From contig JAHDBX010000027.1 in assembly GCA_020630145.1 (NCBI GenBank), positions 1-10,698 on the forward strand: 10,698 nucleotides of DNA. The letters are read 5' to 3'. Under the pieces are notes generated by a model. The model was not told the DNA's origin. It worked only from the letters and a program-made list of their open reading frames with translations, and did no database searches. The DNA comes from Gammaproteobacteria bacterium (lineage in GTDB: Bacteria > Pseudomonadota > Gammaproteobacteria > HTCC5015). A program made the position numbers and the translations under genes. Below, in pieces: positions 1 through 5,770 of this stretch; within the stretch, counting starts at the first letter, position 1; the number at the start of each line of letters is the position of its first letter.

Positions 1-1
1 C

Positions 2-1498
2 GCATTCCCTCTAAAAAAAGTTTTGCAGTTAACATTTTTAGGCTTTTCAGCGGGCATACCTATTTTGCTTATATTTTCAACCTTGTCGTTGTGGCTGCGC
101 GAAGCAGGGGTAGCAAAGTCTGCGGTCACTTATTTTAGTTGGGCAGCTTTAGGCTATTCATTTAAATTTGTTTGGGCACCACTTGTAGATAAATTACCAC
201 TACCTGTACTTACACAACTCTTAGGCCGTCGTCGTGGTTGGCTACTATTGTCTCAGTTTGCCGTAATAGGCGCTATTGTTTGGATGGCAAGTGTTGACCC
301 TATTTATGGCCTAAGCGCTATGGCTTTTGGCGCTGTTGCATTAGGCTTCTCATCAGCAACGCAAGATGTGGCTATCGATGCATACAGAATTGAATGCGCA
401 CAAGACGACGAACAAGCACTGCTGTCTTCAAGCTATATTGCAGGCTACCGTATCGGTATGTTAGTGGCTGGTGCTGGCGGCCTTTATCTTGCTGAAATGT
501 TTGGTAGTACCGCTGAAACATACTCATATGCAGCATGGCAAAAAACATACTTTATTATGGGGTTCGTTATGTTGATAGGTATTGCAACAACATTCCTTAT
601 CCCTGAGCCGGTGCTTGACTCTTCTCAAACAACAAACCCTTACCCATACGACACGGCTTCTTATCTACGTTTTTTCATACTATTCTTACTATCGATTATC
701 GCGTTGATTTGCGTCTTCCGCTTTTTTCCAAATATTGACCTAGGCCTAGACGGGTTTATGGCTAAATTGAGTAAATTTATTATTGGCACCATTCAAATGT
801 TTACCGCGATAGGCGCAGCGATTTTAGTTGGCATATTGGGGGCTCAGTTTGGCTTAGCGAATAAAACCATGGTTAATGAAAGTTACTGGTCTCCTATAAA
901 AGATTTTTTTAAACGTTACGGAAAGATTGCCATATGGGTATTACTTTTAGTTGGCTTTTATCGTGTGTCCGATATTGTGATGGGCATTATTGCGAATGTT
1001 TTTTACCAAGATATTGGTTATACAAAAACACAAATTGCTAGCGTTAGCAAAGTCTTTGGCTTGCTCATGACAATTGGCGGTAGCTTTATTGGTGGTTTTT
1101 TAGCTTTACGTTTTGGTGTAATGCGAGTGTTATTATTAGGCGCAATACTATCCGCAGCAACTAATTTAATCTTTATGTGGCTTGCCACTGCTGAACCCAC
1201 CATTGAAGCATTAACACTGGTAATAGCTGTTGATAATTTAAGTGCCGGCCTAGCTATGGCTGCTTTTATTGCCTGGTTATCAAGCTTAACCTCCGTTTCG
1301 TTTACTGCGACGCAATACGCTATATTCAGTTCAGTCATGACACTGTTCCCTAAATTGTTAGGTGGTTATTCCGGAACACTTGTAGAAGACTACGGCTACT
1401 CTACCTTCTTTTTAATTACGGCATTACTAGGCATACCCGTTATAGCACTTATTGTATATGTACAAAAACGCTTATATACCGATGGCCAGCATATTTAA
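2..1498 (+). CDS. ampG: AmpG-family muropeptide MFS permease (5' partial)
   Basis: Polytopic inner-membrane transporter of the AmpG branch of the major facilitator superfamily. Characterised members import GlcNAc-anhydroMurNAc (peptides) from the periplasm for cell-wall recycling and affect AmpC beta-lactamase induction. Seen here: an N-terminal GFSAGIP segment, a GRRRGW loop (about 224-241), SATQDVAIDAY (about 352-384) and many hydrophobic helices, all in the AmpG pattern. The visible 498 residues are close to the 491 of E. coli AmpG. The frame is open to base 2; a TTG at 23 could be read as a start, but the upstream residues (AFPLKKV) fit the family, so the true start is probably before the window. 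A hydrophilic stretch around 610-660 followed by extra helices splits the two halves. The Rieske gene follows 29 bases later, probably co-transcribed. The substrate is inferred from family; a paralogous AmpG-like permease of other specificity is possible. Confidence 0.8.
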   Translation, partial: AFPLKKVLQLTFLGFSAGIPILLIFSTLSLWLREAGVAKSAVTYFSWAALGYSFKFVWAPLVDKLPLPVLTQLLGRRRGWLLLSQFAVIGAIVWMASVDPIYGLSAMAFGAVALGFSSATQDVAIDAYRIECAQDDEQALLSSSYIAGYRIGMLVAGAGGLYLAEMFGSTAETYSYAAWQKTYFIMGFVMLIGIATTFLIPEPVLDSSQTTNPYPYDTASYLRFFILFLLSIIALICVFRFFPNIDLGLDGFMAKLSKFIIGTIQMFTAIGAAILVGILGAQFGLANKTMVNESYWSPIKDFFKRYGKIAIWVLLLVGFYRVSDIVMGIIANVFYQDIGYTKTQIASVSKVFGLLMTIGGSFIGGFLALRFGVMRVLLLGAILSAATNLIFMWLATAEPTIEALTLVIAVDNLSAGLAMAAFIAWLSSLTSVSFTATQYAIFSSVMTLFPKLLGGYSGTLVEDYGYSTFFLITALLGIPVIALIVYVQKRLYTDGQHI

Positions 1499-1527
1499 TA
1501 TAAACATTCCTCAAGCGAGGCAATAAT

Positions 1528-1899
1528 ATGACTTTCATTTGTTATATAAATGATATACCCGAAGAAGAGCAAGCTAGCGTAAACTTGAGCAATAGTATTG
1601 ATGACAAGTTTAATTGTTTAGAAACAGAACTCGATATCAACGGACAAACCAAGCCTGTTTTTTTGCTGCGTCATAATGGAGGTGTCAAAGCCTACATTAA
1701 CGCTTGCCCTCACACAGGCGCCAAATTAAATTGGCAAGAAGGGCTATTTCTAGACAGTGAAAAACATTATATTCAGTGCTCTATACATGGTGCTTTATTT
1801 GAAAAAGAATCTGGCTTATGTATACACGGCCCTTGTGCACAGCAGCACTTAAGCCAAGTGGATATTATTATTGAAAACGAAAAAGTTTTACTTAAGTAG
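1528..1899 (+). CDS. Small Rieske [2Fe-2S] protein
   Basis: A 123-residue soluble protein that is essentially one Rieske domain. The cluster ligands are visible as C60-x-H62 (in ACPHTGA) and C84-x-x-H87 (in CSIHGALF), followed by the GLCIHGPC loop typical of Rieske ferredoxins and NirD-like domains. No signal peptide or membrane helix is seen, so it should be a cytoplasmic electron carrier or a small subunit. A GAGG Shine-Dalgarno lies about 10 bases before the ATG. It follows the ampG-like gene by 29 bases and overlaps the 3' end of the convergent response regulator by 8 bases. No oxygenase, reductase or nitrite reductase partner is in view, so its redox partner is unknown. The domain call is secure; the role is not. 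Confidence 0.9.
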   Translation: MTFICYINDIPEEEQASVNLSNSIDDKFNCLETELDINGQTKPVFLLRHNGGVKAYINACPHTGAKLNWQEGLFLDSEKHYIQCSIHGALFEKESGLCIHGPCAQQHLSQVDIIIENEKVLLK

Positions 1900-2323
1900 G
1901 TGAAGGCTGGTTCACATCAAACCAATAAATGCCTAACTGCTCAAGGGTAAATGAAAACTTTGTAAAATCTAAAGGTTTGCTTAAGTAACTATTAACACCA
2001 TAATTATAGCTTCTAACAATGTCCTGTTCATCATCTGAAACGCTTAAGACCACAACGGGTATACGCTTGGTATTATCATTTGACTTAATCTTTTTTAATA
2101 CATCTAAGCCATTCATACCCGGCAAACCTAAGTCTAGCAATACAAGGTCAGGTTTTTGTAACACAGGCGTTTCAGCCTGAACATCTTCGTCAAAGAAATA
2201 GTTTAAAGCTTCTTCTCCGCTCGAAACCACATTGATTTCACAACATGTATCTAATTTTTTGAATTGATGTGTAACGAGTTCTACATCATCTGCATTATCT
2301 TCAACGAGCAATACTGTATTCAT
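1892..2323 (-). CDS. Stand-alone receiver-domain response regulator
   Basis: A 143-residue protein with a single CheY-like receiver domain and no DNA-binding or enzymatic output. Motifs seen: acidic pair E8-D9 in LLVEDN, phospho-acceptor D64 in LLDLGLPG, switch residue S94 in VVVLSVSD and K116-P117 in YLSKPLDF. The VEDNADDVEL start resembles Rcp1-type receivers, which pair with phytochrome-like or HAMP kinases. Its start is coupled to the upstream histidine kinase through a one-base TAATG overlap, and it has a perfect AAGGAGG ribosome site, so the kinase is the obvious phosphodonor. Output is probably by protein-protein contact or as an intermediate in a phosphorelay. The last codons run antiparallel into the Rieske gene with an 8-base overlap. 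Confidence 0.93.
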   Translation of the reverse strand: MNTVLLVEDNADDVELVTHQFKKLDTCCEINVVSSGEEALNYFFDEDVQAETPVLQKPDLVLLDLGLPGMNGLDVLKKIKSNDNTKRIPVVVLSVSDDEQDIVRSYNYGVNSYLSKPLDFTKFSFTLEQLGIYWFDVNQPSPT

Positions 2324-3843
2324 TAACTTGCCTCCTTATCCCAAAGGGTAAAGAAAAATTTAGCACCATTGTCAACTGATGATTCAGCCCACACATGCCC
2401 CCCATGCCTTGCCACTACACGTTGCACCGTTGCGAGACCAATACCAACACCTTCAAATGTATCACCTTGGTGCAAACGAGTAAACGGCGAAAACAGTTTT
2501 TTTGCATAGTCCATATTAAAACCTACGCCATTATCTTCAACTATATATACCGTCTTACCACCCAACTCTGAAGCAGAAAAAATCATACTAGCGTCGGGCT
2601 CCTGTCTTGTATATTTAAGTGCGTTGTCTACCAAATTAGTCACTAACAAATCTAATAAACGCTCATCTCCATTTACATAGATATCGCTTTGAATATCAAT
2701 AGACACGTTTCTGTCATTATCCCGCTCGGTCAAACGCAGAACAGCTCTTTTAAATAGTTGAGATAGATTAATCTTTTCAACAACTAGCTCGACACTCGTC
2801 GACTTAGAAAGCTTTAAGAAGCTTTCTATCATTGTATTCATTTCACTTGTGCCCGCTTCAATACGGTCTAGATAATGAATAGCTGTATCATCTAATTTAC
2901 TCGCATAGTCGCTTTCCAGTATGCGTCTAAAGCCCTCTATACGACGTAATGGCGCTCGCAGGTCATGCGACACTGAGTAACAAAAAGAACCTAGCTCTTG
3001 ATTAGCGGCTTCTAATTCGGCCGTTCTTTGTGCAACACGACTTTCAAGCTCATCATTTAGTTTTTTTACTTCAGCTTCGGCTTTTTTTCGAGCACCAATA
3101 TCTTCTTCCAATGTTAAATTAACTGCTTGCAACTCACTGTACGTGCTTTGCAAATTAACCGACATCGTATTATAAGTATCGACTAAATAGTCAAGCTCAT
3201 CACTATTTGCTTTATCTCTATTTAGAGCCATTGGTTCAAGTTGGTTTTTCAAATCTACGTTCTTTAAAAAATTCCCAATCGTCACAATATGCTGAGTAAC
3301 CAACCAATGAAAGATATAAAGTATAAAAAGTGATACTAGAAAAGTTTTAATACCTTGCGTAAATAAAATAGTAATGGCTTTATTAACCAGACGTTTATAT
3401 ACGTCGCGTAAACTTGCCTGCACAGTTAGGGTACCTATTTCAACCAAGTTACCATCTACACTATAAGTCAAAGCATAATCACGAACGATATCCGCCCCTT
3501 GTGTTTGGCCCGCTTTAATTAAAACGGGCTGGTTAATATCATTTTTTTCTTCAACACTAGCAAAGGTTATATCTGGCAATTTAATAATACCTACCAACTG
3601 CCTTTCTATTTGGTCGGCATCAACATTCCACAAACTCGATTCAAGGCTTGAAACATAGGAGCTTTCTACTTCGCTCAATCGATTATTAATCGTATTTAAT
3701 TCTAAACGGTAATCAATATATAACTGCAAACAGCTTAGCAACATGGTTACAACGGTGCTAAATAATATTATCCACAGCAGCAGGCTACGACCAATTGTTT
3801 TATTGGAAAAGATATTACTTAGCGTACCGTTTTTTTTCAACAC
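2323..3843 (-). CDS. Membrane sensor histidine kinase (periplasmic sensor, HAMP, HisKA, HATPase)
   Basis: A 506-residue inner-membrane kinase. Order seen: short cytoplasmic N-terminus, TM1 (about 19-43), periplasmic domain (about 45-157, with SLESSLWNVDADQIE and later IGTLTVQASL, resembling CHASE/Cache-like sensors of HAMP kinases), TM2 (about 158-181), HAMP (about 182-235), a coiled coil (about 235-285), HisKA with H293 in SVSHDLRAPLR, and HATPase_c with N407 in NLVDNALKYT, D437 in EDNGVGF and a GVGIGL G2 box (465-470). All catalytic boxes look intact. The start is GTG at 3843; the first internal ATG lies inside TM1, so it cannot be the start. The gene begins 9 bases after the stop of the solute-binding protein gene and overlaps the receiver start by one base. 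The ligand is unknown; it may sense directly or through the neighbouring periplasmic binding proteins (inference). Confidence 0.93.
   Translation of the reverse strand: MLKKNGTLSNIFSNKTIGRSLLLWIILFSTVVTMLLSCLQLYIDYRLELNTINNRLSEVESSYVSSLESSLWNVDADQIERQLVGIIKLPDITFASVEEKNDINQPVLIKAGQTQGADIVRDYALTYSVDGNLVEIGTLTVQASLRDVYKRLVNKAITILFTQGIKTFLVSLFILYIFHWLVTQHIVTIGNFLKNVDLKNQLEPMALNRDKANSDELDYLVDTYNTMSVNLQSTYSELQAVNLTLEEDIGARKKAEAEVKKLNDELESRVAQRTAELEAANQELGSFCYSVSHDLRAPLRRIEGFRRILESDYASKLDDTAIHYLDRIEAGTSEMNTMIESFLKLSKSTSVELVVEKINLSQLFKRAVLRLTERDNDRNVSIDIQSDIYVNGDERLLDLLVTNLVDNALKYTRQEPDASMIFSASELGGKTVYIVEDNGVGFNMDYAKKLFSPFTRLHQGDTFEGVGIGLATVQRVVARHGGHVWAESSVDNGAKFFFTLWDKEAS
2331..2337 (-). promoter_or_regulatory. 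Perfect Shine-Dalgarno for the receiver gene
   Basis: The minus strand reads AAGGAGG seven bases before the ATG at 2323. It lies inside the last codons of the histidine kinase gene. It is the strongest ribosome site in the window, much better than that of the kinase, whose start is GTG. This suggests the receiver is made in excess over its kinase, which is usual for such pairs. Confidence 0.85.
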
Positions 3844-3852
3844 GTGATATTT

Positions 3853-4605
3853 TTATAGGTTTACGAATTTATTTTCTATTTTTTTCATAGTGCCATCTTT
3901 TTTCATACTGTAGATGGCTTTATTCATTAACGACATATACATATCGTCTGTAGTTTTAATGCATTGCAAATAAACAGGCACCTCATCTAGCAAAAACGGC
4001 TTATTAAACAAGTCTGTGTAACCCTCTCGCTTAGCAAGGTATTGTATGGTGGGTATTGCTCCTGCTATGGCATCTACACGCTTGTGCTTAACTTTTCGTA
4101 TACCGGTTTCATAATCAACATCACTTACTTTTTTAATGTTGCTATCTTGATAAAACTTATCAAACATATTAAGAATAGGAAGAACTGATACAGTTAGACC
4201 ATGCATGTCTTCATAAGAACGCACTTCTGTAGACTTATGAGGTAAAACACCCATAGGATGATTAAACACCACCTGACCTAAGGTGGTCATTTCAGAACGC
4301 TCATCATCTTTTATTAAAATCGTGCAGTCTTGTCGGCCAACTTTCAGCTCTCTATTTATACGCGCATAAGGCGCTACAGACATAGTTATACTTAAACCAG
4401 TACGCGACTGTATTTCATCGATTATTTCAGCAAACATACCCACAACAGCTTTACTACCTTCAGCAGTAGTCGCCCAAGGCGGTACATCTAAAGTAATAAA
4501 ATTAATTTGCTGACTAAAGCTAAGGCCTGAATAAAAAAAACAGTTAAATAGAAACACACATCTCAACTTAATCAAAAAATGATTAAAGCAATATGGTTTA
4601 TTCAT
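3853..4605 (-). CDS. Periplasmic solute-binding protein, SBP_bac_3-like (paralog A)
   Basis: A 250-residue predicted periplasmic protein. Residues 1 to about 31 form a signal peptide (charged start, then hydrophobic CVFLFNCFF, ending SFS before QQIN). The mature part follows the family 3 extracellular solute-binding pattern: VPPWA near the start, MFAEIIDEI, PYARINRELKVGRQDCTIL (79-97), an ER pair (102-103) and KRVDAIAGAIPTIQYLA (175-191). I chose the ATG at 4605, not the upstream in-frame start at 4662, because it starts the signal peptide and gives an ATGAATAA overlap of 8 bases with the upstream paralog. No ABC permease or ATPase gene is nearby, so a sensing role is more likely than uptake. 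It is clearly homologous to the next gene, a tandem duplication. The ligand cannot be named. Confidence 0.87.
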   Translation of the reverse strand: MNKPYCFNHFLIKLRCVFLFNCFFYSGLSFSQQINFITLDVPPWATTAEGSKAVVGMFAEIIDEIQSRTGLSITMSVAPYARINRELKVGRQDCTILIKDDERSEMTTLGQVVFNHPMGVLPHKSTEVRSYEDMHGLTVSVLPILNMFDKFYQDSNIKKVSDVDYETGIRKVKHKRVDAIAGAIPTIQYLAKREGYTDLFNKPFLLDEVPVYLQCIKTTDDMYMSLMNKAIYSMKKDGTMKKIENKFVNL

Positions 4606-5329
4606 TGTTTTGCAATATCTTAAATAAAGTCCCTGTTTCTTTAATTTCACGAATAGCGGCATTAATATCTTCCATGTATTGCAACTGCTTAGAATTTTTT
4701 GAGCATTGAAAATAGATCGGCTCTGAGCTTAGCTGTAAAGGCTCACCTAATAACCCAGCCATATCATTCTGGTTAGCAAGATATTGTATTGTTGGCAGTG
4801 CTCCAGCAATAGCATCTAGTCTTCTATGCTGTAGCTTTTTTAGACTGATGACATAATCCGTATCGAACTCTTTTTTAAGATTTTCATCAGCATTAAATCG
4901 CTTTGAAATAACCGAACCACGCAGCAAGGAAATTCTTAAACCCAGCAAATCATCATAATTATCAAGCTTAACCGAATGATGAGCAATTACCCCAACGGGG
5001 TGGTCAAATAACAACTCACCTATTTGAACAACTTTAGCACGCTCTTCATCTGTTACCAGAATAGTACAGTCTTGTCGTCCACTTTCTAACTCTCTATTTA
5101 TACGTGCGTAAGGCGTTAAGCTAACATTAATTTTATGGCCGCTTAAGCGCTCAATTTCATCGACTAGCTCAGGAAAAATACCTTGATACTGACTGTCACC
5201 CTCATTTTTATATGCCCACGGTGCTACTTCTAGGGTCGTAAATTTTAGCTCTGCTGCAAATAGTAACGGTGAAAAACTCAGACAAAGCCCACTTATCAAC
5301 AAGCGAAGACTTATATAATTCTTAATCAT
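4598..5329 (-). CDS. Periplasmic solute-binding protein, SBP_bac_3-like (paralog B)
   Basis: A 243-residue predicted periplasmic protein and the first gene of the minus-strand sensory operon. The signal peptide runs to about residue 25 (LRLLISGLCLSFSPLLFA). Mature motifs match paralog A in order: VAPWAY, IFPELVDEIE, PYARINRELESGRQDCTIL (73-91), DEER ending in R97, and RRLDAIAGALPTIQYLA (169-185). The ATG at 5329 has a GAGAGG-type ribosome site a few bases upstream. In both paralogs the mature chain has only two cysteines at equivalent positions (here C88 and C209), which suggests a conserved disulfide. The gene overlaps paralog A by 8 bases. Two divergent copies in one operon imply two ligands, two affinities or a heteromeric sensor (inference). 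Confidence 0.88.
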   Translation of the reverse strand: MIKNYISLRLLISGLCLSFSPLLFAAELKFTTLEVAPWAYKNEGDSQYQGIFPELVDEIERLSGHKINVSLTPYARINRELESGRQDCTILVTDEERAKVVQIGELLFDHPVGVIAHHSVKLDNYDDLLGLRISLLRGSVISKRFNADENLKKEFDTDYVISLKKLQHRRLDAIAGALPTIQYLANQNDMAGLLGEPLQLSSEPIYFQCSKNSKQLQYMEDINAAIREIKETGTLFKILQNNE

Positions 5330-5332
5330 TCT

Positions 5333-5341
5333 ACCTCTCCC
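5333..5341 (-). promoter_or_regulatory. Shine-Dalgarno for solute-binding protein B
   Basis: The minus strand reads GGGAGAGGT, ending 3 bases before the ATG at 5329. The GAGG core is close but usable and supports this start and the signal peptide that follows. Confidence 0.7.
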
Positions 5342-5372
5342 AACCTCGAATTAGTTACATATGAAACAAGAA

Positions 5373-5426
5373 AGCATGGCTATTACCGACTCTTTAAGGT
5401 ACATACCCTAATAGAATGGCCATGTT
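5373..5426. repeat. Imperfect stem-loop in the leader of the sensor operon
   Basis: Arms CATGG+CTATTA (5375-5385) and TAATAG...CCATG (5409-5414 and 5420-5424) pair over 11 base pairs, with a 5-base bulge AATGG at 5415-5419. A wobble pair and one A-T pair can extend the base to 5373/5426. The large loop holds a small GGTA-CA-TACC dyad (5398-5407). If the sensor operon starts near 5440, this lies in its 5' untranslated leader. A T6 run at 5436-5441 follows on the plus strand. Confidence 0.45.
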
Positions 5427-5444
5427 GACCTGTACTTTTTTACG

Positions 5445-5470
5445 CTTATATTTGTCTACTCTTTGCGCAA
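5445..5470 (-). promoter_or_regulatory. Weak candidate promoter for the sensor operon
   Basis: On the minus strand, TTGCGC (5470-5465) and TATAAG (5450-5445) resemble sigma-70 boxes, but the 14-base spacer is short. The -10 box matches five of six consensus bases. It would give a leader of roughly 105-110 bases containing the stem-loop at 5373-5426. Tentative. Confidence 0.22.
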
Positions 5471-5607
5471 TTTAACGTAAAAACCGCAAAAAGTAGTCCT
5501 AATCCTACAAAATGGCAGGAAATATTCCTACATTCGTTCTAAGCTTATTCCATATTCTTATTAGCATACATGAAAGTTTACCTGTAAAAAGCGCTCTGCA
5601 AAAAAAA

Positions 5608-5613
5608 TATAAT
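5608..5613 (+). promoter_or_regulatory. Candidate -10 box for the afsA-like operon
   Basis: A perfect TATAAT hexamer inside an A-rich stretch, about 160 bases before the afsA-like start. I see no good -35 box at 16-18 bases, so it would need an activator or may be chance in AT-rich DNA. A second possibility is TTGACC at 5685-5690 as a -35, with only a poor -10 downstream. Confidence 0.22.
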
Positions 5614-5648
5614 AATTTGTACCGATTTAGCAAGTGACTGCTGGGCGA

Positions 5649-5664
5649 TATCCTCAATAGGATA
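5649..5664. repeat. Inverted repeat TATCCT-N4-AGGATA
   Basis: A perfect 6-base dyad with a 4-base centre, 16 bases in total, about 107 bases before the afsA-like start. It uses the same TCCT/AGGAT element that recurs elsewhere in this intergenic region. It may be an operator half of a larger site; a repeat this short can also arise by chance. Confidence 0.35.
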
Positions 5665-5666
5665 CT

Positions 5667-5692
5667 TTGGTCGAGGGAATAGGATTGACCAA
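5667..5692. repeat. Inverted repeat TTGGTC-N14-GACCAA
   Basis: Perfect 6-base arms at 5667-5672 and 5687-5692 around 14 bases, so the arm centres lie 20 bases apart, about two helical turns. It sits between two other dyads. A protein-binding role is possible but unproven. Confidence 0.35.
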
Positions 5693-5700
5693 CGGTATAT

Positions 5701-5716
5701 GTTGATAACTATCAAC
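5701..5716. promoter_or_regulatory. Operator-like palindrome GTTGATA-N2-TATCAAC
   Basis: A perfect 7-base dyad with a 2-base centre (16 bases), 55 bases before the afsA-like start. Compact palindromes of this kind are typical of sites for dimeric helix-turn-helix repressors. It is the best single operator candidate in the window. The regulator is not identified here. Confidence 0.5.
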
Positions 5717-5729
5717 AAAAGACAGGCCG

Positions 5730-5759
5730 TGTTTGTAAATTTATTTTTAACTACAAACA
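5730..5759. promoter_or_regulatory. Inverted repeat TGTTTGTA-N14-TACAAACA before the afsA-like ribosome site
   Basis: Perfect 8-base arms at 5730-5737 and 5752-5759. The right arm ends 2 bases before the GAG of the ribosome site and 11 bases before the ATG at 5771. It could be a dimeric regulator site or, in RNA, a hairpin placed to influence translation initiation. The arms are AT-rich, so the RNA form would be only moderately stable. Confidence 0.5.
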
Positions 5760-5770
5760 TTGAGAAGAAG

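Larger units (their letters stand above)
5330..5770. other. Divergent intergenic regulatory region
   Basis: These 441 bases separate the start of the minus-strand sensor operon from the start of the plus-strand afsA-like operon and hold no convincing gene. The stretch is AT-rich and must carry promoters for both directions. It contains a long imperfect stem-loop near the sensor operon (5373-5426) and four inverted repeats packed into 5649-5759 on the afsA side. A TCCTA/AGGAT-like pentamer recurs at 5498, 5503, 5526, 5659 and 5681. The spacing and symmetry suggest regulator binding sites, but no regulator gene lies in the window. Confidence 0.75.

Noticed and set aside
1018..1338. Minus-strand open frame inside the ampG-like gene
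   Set aside because: Composition is that of an antisense shadow of membrane-protein codons; the plus-strand frame has clear family motifs.
1900..1915. GTGAA-N6-TTCAC hairpin just after the Rieske stop as a terminator
   Set aside because: Only five base pairs and no T run on either side, and it lies in the coding sequence of the receiver.
3841..3860. Solute-binding protein A and the kinase are in the same reading frame, separated by one TAA and three codons, as if a BvgS-like fusion had been split
   Set aside because: Same frame has a one-in-three chance. The kinase has its own two membrane helices with a periplasmic loop; joining a periplasmic domain to TM1 would invert the topology and put the kinase core outside. 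Two normal proteins explain the data better.
4606..4662. Longer start for solute-binding protein A at 4662
   Set aside because: It would put 19 residues before the signal peptide and lengthen the overlap with paralog B to 65 bases.
5699..5770. Longer start for the afsA-like gene at ATG 5699
   Set aside because: No ribosome site precedes it, the 24 extra residues show no family features, and the stretch contains two inverted repeats. ATG 5771 has a GAG-type site.
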